From Rhodobacterales bacterium (GTDB lineage: Bacteria; Pseudomonadota; Alphaproteobacteria; Rhizobiales; Stappiaceae): a DNA stretch of 64,000 nt. The notes beneath the pieces were generated by a model. The model was not told the DNA's origin and did not search any database. It worked only from the letters and a program-made list of their open reading frames with translations. Within the stretch, counting starts at the first letter, position 1, and every line of letters begins with the position of its first letter. Below are positions 36,640-45,674 of the stretch, piece by piece. Location of the stretch: the NCBI GenBank assembly GCA_008107755.1, contig VIRH01000095.1, positions 62,001 through 126,000 of the forward strand. The letters run 5' to 3'. Made by a program: the position numbers and the translations under genes.

Positions 36640-37338
36640 ATGTCTGAACACACGGTCTCCGCCTACGACCAGGAATTGACGGAGATGGCCGGCAAGGTCG
36701 CCGAAATGGGTGGCCTGGCTGAAAAAGCGTTCGCTGATGCGGTGTCGGCACTGATTTCGCAAGATATCGAGCTGGCCAACGCCACGGTCGCGCAGGATGC
36801 GCGTCTCGACCAGATCTACCAGGACGTCGAGGTCAAGTTGATCGAGCTGATCGCACGGCGCCAGCCGATGGGTCAGGACCTTCGCGAGATCACCGCCGCC
36901 ACCCGGATCGCCAACGATCTGGAGCGCGTTGGCGATCTGGCAAAGAACGTCGCCAAGCGCGTCATCGCCATCGACAGCGACCTGCAGTCCAAGAAGCTTG
37001 CCATCGGCGTGGAGCATATGACCGAGCTCGCTCTGTCGCAGCTCAAGCAGGTGCTGGACGCCTATGCGCGCAAGGATGCGGAAGTCGCCCGGCACGTCCA
37101 GGAGGCCGACGCCGAGATCGATGCCCTGTACACCTCGATCTTCCGGGAACTGCTCACCTACATGATGGAAGACCCCCGGGTGATCACCCAGTGCGTGCAT
37201 CTGTTGTTCTGCGCCAAGAACATCGAGCGGATCGGCGATCACGCCACCAACATTGCGGAAAACGTCTTCTACATGGTCACCGGGGATCGCCTTCCCGAAG
37301 ACCGCAAGAAGTTCGATGAAACGATGGCGGAACACTGA
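36640..37338 (+). CDS. phoU: Phosphate signalling protein PhoU
   Basis: 232-residue all-helical negative modulator that links the Pst transporter to PhoR. Two PhoU repeats are visible, each with the metal-binding E/DxxxD pattern: TRIANDLERVGDLAKNVAKR (as DLERVGDLAKN) and AKNIERIGDHATNIAENVF. The GAAAGGGA site fits ATG 36640. Position between pstB and phoB is canonical. Confidence 0.95.
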   Translation: MSEHTVSAYDQELTEMAGKVAEMGGLAEKAFADAVSALISQDIELANATVAQDARLDQIYQDVEVKLIELIARRQPMGQDLREITAATRIANDLERVGDLAKNVAKRVIAIDSDLQSKKLAIGVEHMTELALSQLKQVLDAYARKDAEVARHVQEADAEIDALYTSIFRELLTYMMEDPRVITQCVHLLFCAKNIERIGDHATNIAENVFYMVTGDRLPEDRKKFDETMAEH

Positions 37339-37403
37339 GCCTGCGGGCGGGACGCATTGGCCGGCGCGACGGTGCCGGTCGACAATAAATGGAGCAAGAA
37401 TTC

Positions 37404-38102
37404 ATGCCGAAGGTGCTGATCGTTGAAGACGAGGAGCCGCTCAGCCTGCTTCTGAGATACAATCTGGAAGCGGAAGGCTATTCGGTCGAGGCCTGTGCAC
37501 GGGGCGATGATGCGGAAATCCGCCTGCGCGAGAGCGTTCCCGACCTTCTGCTGCTGGACTGGATGCTGCCTGGCCTGTCCGGCATCGAATTGTGTCGCCG
37601 GTTGCGTGGGCGTGAAGATACCGAGCGTCTGCCGGTCATCATGCTGACGGCCCGCGGCGAAGAAGCAGAACGTATCCGTGGACTTTCGACCGGCGCGGAC
37701 GACTATGTCGTCAAGCCGTTCTCCGTTCCGGAGCTGATGGCGCGTGTCAGAGCGATCCTGCGGCGCGCCAGTCCGGAAGTGGTGTCCACGATGCTGCGTT
37801 CCGGCGACATCGAGCTGGACCGCGAAACCCACCGGGTCCGTCGCAACACCAAGGAAATCCACCTCGGGCCGACCGAGTTTCGCCTGCTGGAGTTCCTGAT
37901 GACCTCACCCGGCCGCGTGTTCTCGCGCGAGCAATTGCTGGACGGTGTCTGGGGCCATGACGTCTATGTCGATGAGCGCACCGTGGACGTTCACGTCGGA
38001 CGCCTGCGCAAGGCGCTGAACAAGGGCAAGGCCAGGGATCCGATCCGCACGGTGCGCGGCGCCGGTTACGCCTTTAACGACCAGTTTTCGATGGCAGGCT
38101 GA
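37404..38102 (+). CDS. phoB: Phosphate-regulon response regulator
   Basis: 232-residue OmpR-family regulator. The receiver domain begins KVLIVEDEEPL, with the phosphorylated Asp52 in LLLDWMLPG, the conserved Thr in MLTARG and Lys in DDYVVKPFS. The winged-helix domain contains LGPTEFRLLEFLM, FSREQLLDGVWG and VDVHVGRLRKAL. GGAG at 37391 lies nine bases before ATG 37404, favouring this start over ATG 37389. It should bind the Pho boxes at 31745-31784. A terminator follows. Confidence 0.95.
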   Translation: MPKVLIVEDEEPLSLLLRYNLEAEGYSVEACARGDDAEIRLRESVPDLLLLDWMLPGLSGIELCRRLRGREDTERLPVIMLTARGEEAERIRGLSTGADDYVVKPFSVPELMARVRAILRRASPEVVSTMLRSGDIELDRETHRVRRNTKEIHLGPTEFRLLEFLMTSPGRVFSREQLLDGVWGHDVYVDERTVDVHVGRLRKALNKGKARDPIRTVRGAGYAFNDQFSMAG

Positions 38103-38155
38103 CCAACGGCAACGGAAACGCCGGCAGCATCCGGCTTCAAGATGAGACCCCCAAT

Positions 38156-38176
38156 GCCCGCCCCTGGCGGGCTTTT
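38156..38176 (+). terminator. Intrinsic terminator after phoB
   Basis: GCCCGCC pairs with GGCGGGC around a CCT loop, followed by TTTT. It closes the phosphate operon 54 bases after the phoB stop. Confidence 0.8.
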
Positions 38177-38253
38177 CCGTTTTCAACGCCTTCAACGGAA
38201 CATGGTCGGCGCCAATGGCAAGGGCTGTTGCTGCGCAGGGCAGGGCAGAAACG

Positions 38254-38278
38254 AAAAGACCCGCCGGAAGAGCGGGCC
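38254..38278 (-). terminator. Intrinsic terminator of gcrA
   Basis: On the minus strand GGCCCGC pairs with GCGGGTC (one G-U in RNA) around a seven-base loop, followed by TTTT. It lies 28 bases after the gcrA stop, giving each convergent gene its own terminator. Confidence 0.75.
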
Positions 38279-38305
38279 TGATACGGTTCGTGCATTCTGT
38301 CGGTG

Positions 38306-38842
38306 TCAGCCGGCCTGGGCGACAACCTTGCGGTCGCGGCGACGGTCGGAAACCGGCTGATACGCCACCTTGCAGTGGTGGGCGCAGTAGGGCACGCCTG
38401 CGTCGGACTGGCGGCCGCAGAAGTAGAAGTCTTCCGTTGCCGGATCGCCGATCGGCCATTTGCAGGTCCGCTCGGTCAGGGTCAGGATGGTGGCGCGCTT
38501 CGAGATCGGAACAAGCTCGGCGACAGGCTCGACCACCGGCTGCGGCTTGGCGACGGGAACCGGGGAAATGTCTGCCTTCAGCGCGTTTGCGCCCTGGGTC
38601 ATCGGCTGCGGAGACGGCTTCTTTGGAGTTGCTGCTGCGGCCTGCGTACCGGCCGGACGCGCCCGGCGCGGCTTGGAGCTGGTTGTCGTGGTTTTGGCGC
38701 GGCCGGACAGGCCAAGCCTGTGAACCTTGCCGATGACGGCGTTACGGGTAACACCACCCAATTCGCCCGCAATCTGACTTGCGCTGAGGCCATCGCTCCA
38801 AAGTTTCTTGAGCAATTCGACCCGTTCGTTTGTCCAACTCAT
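38306..38842 (-). CDS. gcrA: GcrA-family cell cycle regulator
   Basis: 178-residue alphaproteobacterial regulator that binds sigma-70 RNA polymerase and GANTC-methylated promoters. The N-terminal helix-turn-helix (residues 1-47: WTNERVELLKKLWSDGLSAS, GVTRNAVIGKVHRLGL) is followed by an Ala/Pro/Lys-rich linker (about 48-115) and a C-terminal Cys/His-rich segment TCKWPIGDP, FYFCGR and PYCAHHCKVAY, the sigma-interacting domain. All parts are intact. AGGG lies eight bases before the ATG; a GACCGT/ACGGTC hairpin occurs in the leader at 38860-38874. Confidence 0.93.
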   Translation of the reverse strand: MSWTNERVELLKKLWSDGLSASQIAGELGGVTRNAVIGKVHRLGLSGRAKTTTTSSKPRRARPAGTQAAAATPKKPSPQPMTQGANALKADISPVPVAKPQPVVEPVAELVPISKRATILTLTERTCKWPIGDPATEDFYFCGRQSDAGVPYCAHHCKVAYQPVSDRRRDRKVVAQAG

Positions 38843-39388
38843 CGCCGCACCCTTTTTTGGACCGTTTCACGGTCTTTTACCTCGTGCTAAGCATGCCAAA
38901 CCGTGCCGTAAGTGGCATATCTTGTGCCTATGAAGGTCCGCTCCACGAGATGTCGTGTTTGATGAGCCAAAGGTTACAATAACGTTAAATTATCAGGCAA
39001 CCACCGCAGCCAAACCAGTTGGGGATGAACGGACTTTTCCCCAATTATGGCGAGGTCCTTGAGAGTTTTACTAAATCCTGTCTTGTCGCGTGGCCGGACA
39101 ACACTGAACCGAGCGTCCGCGCGCCGATCTTCGGCCGGGTCGAATGAGCGCGAAACCCGAGGTGACGGCAGTAGGATTTGACGCCGATCGAAGGCGCAGT
39201 GTCCGCGCTCGGGAAACGGAAAAACGTGCCGGTTTTGGGCCGGTGCCCGCCGGGGGCGAATGAGCCGTAAAGGACGTTGGGCATCGATCAGCGAACTTTT
39301 GGGCAATCGTAGCTGCAAGAAGAGCTGTCATGACACCCGAAACAGCGTTTTTCCGGGCTTTTCTTGGCGTTCCATGGCCTCGTTCCCA

Positions 39389-39419
39389 TTGACAGAAGGC
39401 CGTGCGCACGGTGTATAAG
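39389..39419 (+). promoter_or_regulatory. Sigma-70-like promoter of the argD operon
   Basis: A perfect TTGACA at 39389-39394 is followed by TATAAG at 39414-39419. The 19-base spacing is a little long. The predicted start (about 39426) coincides with the beginning of the stem-loop at 39427. Confidence 0.65.
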
Positions 39420-39426
39420 ATTTCGG

Positions 39427-39452
39427 ACGTGCCGCCTCACAGGGCGGCACGT
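39427..39452 (+). promoter_or_regulatory. 5' stem-loop of the argD transcript
   Basis: ACGTGCCGCC pairs perfectly with GGCGGCACGT over ten bases around TCACAG. It begins at the predicted transcription start and lies about 95 bases before the argD ATG. TTTT follows at a distance of four bases, so it may be an attenuator or a 5' stabilising structure. Confidence 0.5.
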
Positions 39453-39546
39453 TGCATTTTGGCCTCTCCGCTCGATTTGGAAGCGCTCCCACGGTTGAGG
39501 GTAACCTTGGGCAGGGAGAGGTGTTCTTACGGAGTTGAACGAGGTT

Positions 39547-40746
39547 ATGTCCGCGACTGCACTATTTGGAAATTACGCAAGATCGAACCTGTCATTCGAT
39601 CACGGGGAAGGTGTCTGGCTGGTAACCAAGGACGGCCGACGATTCCTCGATTGCGGTTCCGGTATTGCAGTGAACGCGCTTGGACACAGCCATCCCCATC
39701 TGGTCAAGGCGCTTCAGGAGCAGGCCGGCCGGTTATGGCATGTTTCCAACCTGCACCAGATGCCGGAAGGCGAACGTCTGGCGCAGCGCCTGTGTGATGC
39801 CTCCTTCGCTGAAAAGGTCCTGTTCGTGAATTCCGGCGCCGAGGCGATGGAAGCCGCGATCAAGTGTGCCCGGCGCTATCACTACGATAAGGGTGACAAG
39901 GACCGGTATCATATCGTGACATTCGAGGGCGCTTTCCACGGCCGCACGATCGCGACGATCGCAGCTGGTGGGCAGGCGAAGTATCTGGAAGGGTTTGGCC
40001 CGAAGGCTCCCGGTTTCGATCAGGTGCCCGCCGGTGATCTGGACGCTTTGAAGAAAGCTGTCGGCCCGCAGACCGCCGCGATCGCACTGGAACCGATCCA
40101 GGGCGAGGGCGGTATTCGCGAGATCCCGACTGACTTCCTGCGTGCGATACGCAAGCTGTGCGACGAAAACGGCATCCTGCTGATCTTTGACGAAATCCAG
40201 ACTGGTGTCGGCCGGACGGGCAAGCTGTTCGCGCATCAGTGGAGCGGCGTCGAGCCGGACCTGATGGCCATCGCCAAGGGCATTGGCGGCGGCTTTCCGA
40301 TGGGCGCCTGCCTGGCAACTGCCGATGCAGCTGCGGCCCTTGCGCCCGGAACGCATGGCACGACCTTTGGCGGCAATCCGCTGGCAATGGCCGTCGGCAA
40401 TGCGGTTCTGGATGTGGTCCTGGAGGAGGGCTTCCTCGAGGACGTTCGGAAAAAGGGGCTCAGCTTCAAGCAGAAGCTCGCCGGACTGGTCGACGGTCAC
40501 CCGAAGGTTCTGGCCGAGGTGCGAGGCAACGGCCTGATGCTCGGCCTCAAATGCGTGGTGCCTGCAGGCGAATATGTCGCGGCGGCGCGTGAGGTTGGCC
40601 TGCTTGCCGTACCGGCCGGCGACAACGTTGTGCGCATCATGCCGCCGCTCATCATGAGCGAGGAGGAAATCGCCATTGCCGTGGAGCGTCTGGAAGAGGC
40701 AGCGCTGGCAATGGAAGCAAAACTGGTGGAAGGAGCGGCCGAATGA
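39547..40746 (+). CDS. argD: Acetylornithine aminotransferase
   Basis: PLP enzyme of arginine biosynthesis (N-acetylornithine to N-acetylglutamate semialdehyde), 399 residues. Seen are [42 protein letters not shown], the PLP Asp in [15 protein letters not shown] and the Schiff-base Lys244 in [15 protein letters not shown]. It may also act as succinyldiaminopimelate aminotransferase in lysine synthesis. ATG 39547 is used; a TTG four codons upstream is possible. Its stop overlaps argF by four bases. Confidence 0.93.
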   Translation: MSATALFGNYARSNLSFDHGEGVWLVTKDGRRFLDCGSGIAVNALGHSHPHLVKALQEQAGRLWHVSNLHQMPEGERLAQRLCDASFAEKVLFVNSGAEAMEAAIKCARRYHYDKGDKDRYHIVTFEGAFHGRTIATIAAGGQAKYLEGFGPKAPGFDQVPAGDLDALKKAVGPQTAAIALEPIQGEGGIREIPTDFLRAIRKLCDENGILLIFDEIQTGVGRTGKLFAHQWSGVEPDLMAIAKGIGGGFPMGACLATADAAAALAPGTHGTTFGGNPLAMAVGNAVLDVVLEEGFLEDVRKKGLSFKQKLAGLVDGHPKVLAEVRGNGLMLGLKCVVPAGEYVAAAREVGLLAVPAGDNVVRIMPPLIMSEEEIAIAVERLEEAALAMEAKLVEGAAE

Positions 40747-41672
40747 CCGCCAACGGATCGTACCGGAATTTTCTGGACCTGACCGAATTCGAAGGCGACG
40801 AACTGCGCGCCATTCTGGAAACCGGAAAAAAGATCAAGGCAGGCCGCAACGGCGTTCGCCGGGGCGAAGGCCCTCTGGCGGGCAAGGTGCTGGCGATGAT
40901 CTTCGAACAGCCCTCGACCCGTACGCGCATTTCTTTCGATGTCGGCATGCGCGAACTCGGCGGAGAGACACTGATGCTCACGGGTACGGAGATGCAGCTC
41001 GGCCGGGGCGAGACCATTGCGGACACCGCGAAGGTCCTCTCCCGCTTCGTCGACGCGATCATGATCCGTATCCTCGATCACGGCGAACTGAAGGAACTGG
41101 CCGAAAACGCCACCGTTCCTGTCATCAACGGCCTGACCAAGATCTCGCACCCGTGTCAGATCATGGCGGACCTGATGACCTTTGAGGAACATCGCGGGTC
41201 CATCAAGGGCAAGAGCGTCGCCTGGACCGGTGACAGCAACAACGTGCTGGCGTCCTGGATACACGCGGCTCCGCGCTTCGACTTCGAGCTGCGCATTGCA
41301 ACGCCGAGCGAGCTCGCGCCGCCGCAGGACCTCATCGACACGGCTCGCGCAAAGGGTGGTTCCATTCTGGTCACCTCGGACCCATATGAGGCCGTGAAGG
41401 GGACCGATTGCGTTATCACGGACTGCTGGGTATCCATGGGCGATGACGACGCGGAATCGCGTCACAATCTGCTCAGTGCCTATCAGGTCAACGAGCGTCT
41501 CATGGCAGAAGCCAACACGGACGCCTTGTTCATGCACTGCCTGCCTGCTCACCGCGGCGAGGAAGTCACGTCCGCAGTGATGGACGGTCCCAATTCCGTT
41601 GTGTTTGATGAAGCCGAAAACCGGCTGCATGCCCAGAAAGGTATTCTGGCCTGGTGTTTCGGCGCAGCTTAA
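40743..41672 (+). CDS. argF: Ornithine carbamoyltransferase
   Basis: 309-residue transferase forming citrulline from ornithine and carbamoyl phosphate. The carbamoyl-phosphate motif is [13 protein letters not shown], the second contact is [11 protein letters not shown], the ornithine loop is CVSMG-type (DCWVSMGDD) and the catalytic Cys is in [14 protein letters not shown] 40743 overlaps the argD stop (ATGA), showing translational coupling. Confidence 0.96.
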   Translation: MTANGSYRNFLDLTEFEGDELRAILETGKKIKAGRNGVRRGEGPLAGKVLAMIFEQPSTRTRISFDVGMRELGGETLMLTGTEMQLGRGETIADTAKVLSRFVDAIMIRILDHGELKELAENATVPVINGLTKISHPCQIMADLMTFEEHRGSIKGKSVAWTGDSNNVLASWIHAAPRFDFELRIATPSELAPPQDLIDTARAKGGSILVTSDPYEAVKGTDCVITDCWVSMGDDDAESRHNLLSAYQVNERLMAEANTDALFMHCLPAHRGEEVTSAVMDGPNSVVFDEAENRLHAQKGILAWCFGAA

Positions 41673-41684
41673 AGCGGGGCCCAA

Positions 41685-42671
41685 GTGGCATTTAATCTTG
41701 AAGAACTGGGCATTGCGCCTGCAGGGCTGGACGCTGTCCGGCCCTTTGCCGTGGAAGGACTTGATGTCAGGGGCCGTGCCGTCGCGCTCGGGCCCGTTCT
41801 GGACAAGATCCTGGGCCGGCATGACTACCCCGAGCCCGTCTCCCGGCTTGTTGCCGAGGCGGTGGTTCTGACGAGTCTCCTCGGCACGTCGCTGAAATTC
41901 GAAGGCCGTTTCACGCTCCAGACCCAGACGCAGGGTCCGGTGTCGATGCTCGTTGTCGATTTCGCCTCGCCCGATGCGATCCGCGCCTGTGCGACCTTCG
42001 ACGCGGAGCGCGTGGAGGCGTTGACGAAAGCCGGGAAGGCGACACCCGAGGCGCTTCTGGGCACCGGGCATCTGGCCATGACCATCGACCAGGGGCAGCA
42101 CATGCAGCGCTACCAGGGTCTGGTGGAACTGGACGGCATGTCCCTGGAAGACGTCGCACGCCAGTATTTCGAGCGGTCCGAACAGATCCCGACCGAGGTC
42201 CGGCTCGGGGTAGGGGAACTCTATACCCGCCCGCAGGGCGAGGGGCTTGAGCGCACCTGGACTGCCGGCGGGGTGCTGATCCAGTTTCTGCCGGAAGCCC
42301 CGGAACGGATGCGTCAGGCGGATATCGATCCGGGCGACGCGCCGGCGGGAACCGAGCCGCACGAGATCGAGGAAGACGACGCCTGGGTGGAAGCCAAGGT
42401 CCTGGTCGACACGATCAAGGACGTCGAACTGACGGATCCGGAAGTCAGCGTGGAAATGCTGCTGTTCCGCCTGTTCCACGAACGCGGCGTGCGTCTTTTC
42501 GAGGTGCAGCCTCTGGCCGACAAGTGCCGATGCTCGCGCGAGAAGATCGAGAACGTTCTGGCGAACTTCACCGACGAAGAGATCGACGCCGTCACGATTG
42601 ACGGCAAGATCGTTGTCACCTGCGAGTTCTGCAGCACGCACTACGAGTTTGACAACAAGCCGGGGCGCTGA
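41685..42671 (+). CDS. hslO: Redox-regulated chaperone Hsp33
   Basis: 328-residue holdase that is activated by oxidation. The N-terminal chaperone domain (about 25-210) is followed by a linker and the zinc-binding redox switch Cys281-x-Cys283 and Cys313-x-x-Cys316 (KCRCSR and TCEFCS). In canonical order the metal is released on disulfide formation. The start codon is GTG 41685, 12 bases after argF. The argD-argF-hslO order is common in Rhizobiales. A terminator follows. Confidence 0.93.
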   Translation: MAFNLEELGIAPAGLDAVRPFAVEGLDVRGRAVALGPVLDKILGRHDYPEPVSRLVAEAVVLTSLLGTSLKFEGRFTLQTQTQGPVSMLVVDFASPDAIRACATFDAERVEALTKAGKATPEALLGTGHLAMTIDQGQHMQRYQGLVELDGMSLEDVARQYFERSEQIPTEVRLGVGELYTRPQGEGLERTWTAGGVLIQFLPEAPERMRQADIDPGDAPAGTEPHEIEEDDAWVEAKVLVDTIKDVELTDPEVSVEMLLFRLFHERGVRLFEVQPLADKCRCSREKIENVLANFTDEEIDAVTIDGKIVVTCEFCSTHYEFDNKPGR

Positions 42672-42691
42672 CACCCCGGCCCCTTCCTCGG

Positions 42692-42719
42692 AGACCCGGC
42701 CCAGTTGGCCGGGTCTTTC
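42692..42719 (+). terminator. Intrinsic terminator of the argD-argF-hslO operon
   Basis: AGACCCGGCC pairs perfectly with GGCCGGGTCT around a five-base loop and is followed by TTCGTT. Weak T-run, strong stem. Confidence 0.7.
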
Positions 42720-42879
42720 GTTCAGTCCGCGTACTGGAAACGTCGCCCCATGCCGGGGAGGCTAAAAGGTTCGTCTCGAAGCATGGGCCGCTTGCTCGTG
42801 AACGTGCCGCCCCTCCGCCGAGACTGCGCTTCGCGCTTCCTCGGGACGAGGCTGATATCTCCAAAGCTTCGGTGAGCCC

Positions 42880-43527
42880 TCAGTCGGCCATCTGCTTCAC
42901 GAACTCGGCGACCGTCTTTGCGGCCTCCCTGATATTCCCGTCGAGCGTTGCCGGCGACTTGCCACGCGGGCCGAAGTCGTGATTGCCGTCTTCCAGATAG
43001 GTGAGCGACACATGGTCCGGCAGCGTGATCGCAGCAAGCTCTTCCTGGTTGCCGAAGGGGTCTCTGTCGCCCTGGAGAATGAGGACGGGGCGTTTTGCCT
43101 CTTCAAGCGGCGCGAGGCGCCAGTCGGCGTCCGGCTTGCCCGTTGCGTGGAACGGATAGCCGAAACAGGAAACCCCGCGCACACGCCCGGGAAGGGAAGC
43201 GCCTCCCGCCAGCATGGCGGCAACCCGCCCGCCCATCGATTTGCCACCGATCAGCAACGCGCCTTCGCTGTCTTTCAGGATCGTCTGAAGGGCGGTCTGA
43301 AATTCGCCGATGAGTTTGTCGGCCCGTGGGGGAGGCTTTTTCGGGCCGCCGGTCCGGCGCCCCGCCATATAGGCGAACTCGAACCGTGCGGTGGCGATGC
43401 CTTCTGCTGCCAGAGAGGCGGCGAGCTTGTTCATGAACGCAGAATCCATTGCCGCACCGGCGCCGTGGGCAAGCAGCAGCGTTGCCGTCGGCGTGGTTTC
43501 GGGTTTCGTCCAGAGAAATTCGCTCAT
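42880..43527 (-). CDS. Alpha/beta hydrolase of the Tex30/KANL3 type
   Basis: 215-residue serine-hydrolase-fold protein. The N-terminal LLLAHGAGAAMDS (oxyanion HGAG), the nucleophile elbow GGKSMGGRVAAML near residue 105, the acid in LILQGDRDPFG and the final His in EDGNHDFG give a complete Ser-Asp-His triad. The FEFAYM and KSMGGR features match the KANL3/Tex30-like domain. Substrate unknown. ATG 43527 is used; longer frames upstream are not family-like. A short gene-free stretch (42720-42879) follows it. Confidence 0.85.
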   Translation of the reverse strand: MSEFLWTKPETTPTATLLLAHGAGAAMDSAFMNKLAASLAAEGIATARFEFAYMAGRRTGGPKKPPPRADKLIGEFQTALQTILKDSEGALLIGGKSMGGRVAAMLAGGASLPGRVRGVSCFGYPFHATGKPDADWRLAPLEEAKRPVLILQGDRDPFGNQEELAAITLPDHVSLTYLEDGNHDFGPRGKSPATLDGNIREAAKTVAEFVKQMAD

Positions 43528-43670
43528 GATGTTGTGATCTCTTGATGCGTCAAATGATGTAAACAAGGCTGGAGCAGAAGGCGCCAGAAGGTCTTCTGCC
43601 CTATAGAGCCGCTCGTGTCTTTGCAAGCACTGCCATGAGATAACCGAAGCCGGATTGACCGTTCAGCAGC

Positions 43671-44510
43671 ATGTTCGACGAAATTGACGTAAACCTTTTG
43701 CGCATGGCCTGTTTCGGCGGCGTGTTCCTGATCATGGCGCTGCTGGAAGCCGGGCTGCCGAGACGCGGGCTGGTAAAGGGCCGCACCCAGCGCTGGCCGA
43801 CCAACTGGGGGCTCGTCGTTCTGGATGCGCTGCTCGTCAGGCTGATCTTTCCGATGGGCGGTGCCGGGCTTGCCCTGTTTGCGGCTGAGCGCGGCTGGGG
43901 AGTGTTCTTCGCCCTCGGCTGGAGTGGCGCTCTAGCCGGTATCCTGACGTTCCTCGCTCTCGATCTTGCCGTGTGGTTCCAGCATCTCGTTTCTCACAAG
44001 GTGCCGCTCTTCTGGCGCGTCCACCGGGTGCATCACGCCGACAGTGACGTCGACGCGACGACGGCACTCAGGTTTCATCCCGTCGAGATCCTGTTGTCCT
44101 TCGTCTGGAAAGGTGTGGTGATCGTGGCGCTCGGCGGGCCGGTCGAGGCGGTGCTGATCTTCGAAATCGTTCTCAACGCCTCTGCCGTCTTCGGCCACGC
44201 CAATCTGAAGATACCGCAGGGCCTTGACCGGTTGTTGCGGCTCATCGTCGTCACGCCCGACATGCACCGCATTCACCACTCGGTCCTGCGTCATGAGACG
44301 GATTCCAACTACGGCTTTTATCTTTCGATCTGGGACAGGCTCTTCGGAACCTACGTCGACCAGCCGGAGCAGGGGCACGAGACCATGGAAATCGGCCTTG
44401 GACCCTCACTGACGACAAGAGCCCATTCCCTGCCTTTCAGCCTGATGATCCCCTTCGTCCGTACAGGCGGAAGGAAACAGGACGGCGAGGACAGCACGGC
44501 GGAACGGTGA
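43671..44510 (+). CDS. Sterol desaturase / fatty acid hydroxylase family protein
   Basis: 279-residue integral-membrane di-iron enzyme. About four hydrophobic segments surround the histidine clusters QHLVSHKVPLFWRVHRVHH, FHPVEIL, FGHAN and MHRIHHS, which together give the eight-His iron ligand set. Members hydroxylate or desaturate lipids (sterols, carotenoids, ornithine lipids); which one is not readable here. It converges with the solute-binding protein gene with a five-base gap. Confidence 0.88.
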   Translation: MFDEIDVNLLRMACFGGVFLIMALLEAGLPRRGLVKGRTQRWPTNWGLVVLDALLVRLIFPMGGAGLALFAAERGWGVFFALGWSGALAGILTFLALDLAVWFQHLVSHKVPLFWRVHRVHHADSDVDATTALRFHPVEILLSFVWKGVVIVALGGPVEAVLIFEIVLNASAVFGHANLKIPQGLDRLLRLIVVTPDMHRIHHSVLRHETDSNYGFYLSIWDRLFGTYVDQPEQGHETMEIGLGPSLTTRAHSLPFSLMIPFVRTGGRKQDGEDSTAER

Positions 44511-44515
44511 CGCCG

Positions 44516-45355
44516 TCAGTAGAAACTCAGCGGAAAATAGCGCAGGTAAAGCTCGCGATAGACGCCCTTCTGGTGCAGTTGCCGCAGGGCATAGTTGAGA
44601 GCGGCGGCGCGCTCCGGGTCGTCTCCGCGCGTTGCTATGGCCATGCCCTGGTCGAAATAGCCTTCCTCCAGCCACGGTCCGCCGGCAAAGGCGCAGCAGC
44701 CTGCCGCTGCCTCGCTCGGCAGCCAGACGGAAAGGCTCAGTCCGTCGCCGAAATGTGCGTCCGCATCACCGTTTCTGACAGCCTCACGGGCATCCGGCTC
44801 GCTTTCAAGGCTGAGGATCTCTGCCTCGGGCCAGAAGCGCTTGGCGAAAGCCTCGTAACGCGAGCCTTCCAGAACCGCGATCGTCTTGCCTGAAAGCTTC
44901 TGCTCATCGAAGTCCGCCACAGCATCAGCCGGGACCATGAACCTTGCCGGAAGCTTCAGGTAATCATCGGTGAAATTGAGCTTGCGGCTTTCCTTAAGGT
45001 CGCGCGACAGACCGGCAATCACGGCGTCGCCTTCATCTTCGTCAAGCGCAGGCAGAAGAACCTCGAAATCCTTGATCCGAAGCGCACAGGAACTCCCAAG
45101 CTCCTGGCACAGTGCGCGGGCGAGGTCGACATTGAAACCGGTCAGCCGGCCCTGAGGATCGCGAAAGACGAATGGCGGATAGCCGTCGGTCGCCAGGAAC
45201 TGGATCTTGTCGGGAAAGGAGGCCGGCCGGTCGTTCACCGCCTTCGGGTCCCAGAAATTGGGAACCGTCACGCCGTCGTCCTGCGCAAGCGCCGTGCTGC
45301 CCTGCAGACCGGCGAACAGTCCGAAAACAAGAAGAAATGCCGATATCGTCTTCAC
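44516..45355 (-). CDS. Family 3 extracellular solute-binding protein
   Basis: 279-residue periplasmic binding protein of the amino-acid (SBP_bac_3) family. The GTG at 45355, seven bases after AGGGA, begins a signal peptide (TISAFLLVFGLFAGL, cleavage after ALA). The mature part has IQFLATDGYPPFVFRDPQGR, LTGFNVDLARALCQELG, DAVIAGLSRDLKESRKLNFT and GKTIAVLEGSRYEAFAK, typical for the fold. An ATG at 45400 is an alternative with a poorer binding site. No permease or ATPase gene is adjacent, so it is an orphan; it could serve a distant transporter or a signalling protein. Confidence 0.85.
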   Translation of the reverse strand: MKTISAFLLVFGLFAGLQGSTALAQDDGVTVPNFWDPKAVNDRPASFPDKIQFLATDGYPPFVFRDPQGRLTGFNVDLARALCQELGSSCALRIKDFEVLLPALDEDEGDAVIAGLSRDLKESRKLNFTDDYLKLPARFMVPADAVADFDEQKLSGKTIAVLEGSRYEAFAKRFWPEAEILSLESEPDAREAVRNGDADAHFGDGLSLSVWLPSEAAAGCCAFAGGPWLEEGYFDQGMAIATRGDDPERAAALNYALRQLHQKGVYRELYLRYFPLSFY

Positions 45356-45674
45356 ACGAATGTCCCTAAAGGCGCTCAGGCGCTTTTCCGGACCTTTCAT
45401 CGCATCGCCGGACGGTCTTGTCCACCGTCCAGGACGACCGGACATCGAGGTCATGCACTCGAATTTCGAGACGGGTCGTGGCTAAGGATGCGGGGAGAGG
45501 AGACGAACGTTTCTGGAGCGTGTGAAGGGAACGTATACGGCCGATTACCTTTTTGATTTCAAAAGGTTATTTTCCAATCTATCAACTTTGTACCGTCAAC
45601 TATGCCGACAGGCCAGTGAGACGGCATGAGACTGATTGATACATCTTCTAGCAGTGCGGGCCGCAGGCAGGATG
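45356..45674. other. Gap spanning the left edge of the tRNA-Gly islet
   Basis: No gene seen. Contains the tRNA-3'-end-like sequence at 45513-45531, where base composition turns more AT-rich. An AT-rich imperfect hairpin (ACCTTTTTGA/TCAAAAGGT, around 45547-45567) lies downstream of the kinase-like gene on the minus strand and could end its transcript. Confidence 0.45.
45513..45531 (+). repeat. attL-like copy of the tRNA-Gly 3' end
   Basis: 19 bases, one mismatch (T for G at 45521) to the 3' terminal acceptor and T-arm strand of the tRNA gene at 46660-46678. After the repeat similarity continues weakly with one base deleted. Confidence 0.55.

Larger units (their letters stand above)
38843..39546. 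other. 700-base divergent gap between gcrA and argD
   Basis: No protein gene recognised. The gcrA side holds a hairpin at 38860-38874 and an AT-rich stretch near 38970. A TTGGGGA/TCCCCAA inverted repeat lies at 39019-39044. Open frames around 39000-39400 on the minus strand have no conserved features. The argD side holds a strong promoter and a stem-loop, described separately. Confidence 0.45.

Noticed and set aside
40497..42674. 725-codon minus-strand frame opposite argF and hslO
   Set aside because: Shadow of the sense genes; no motif and no start signal.
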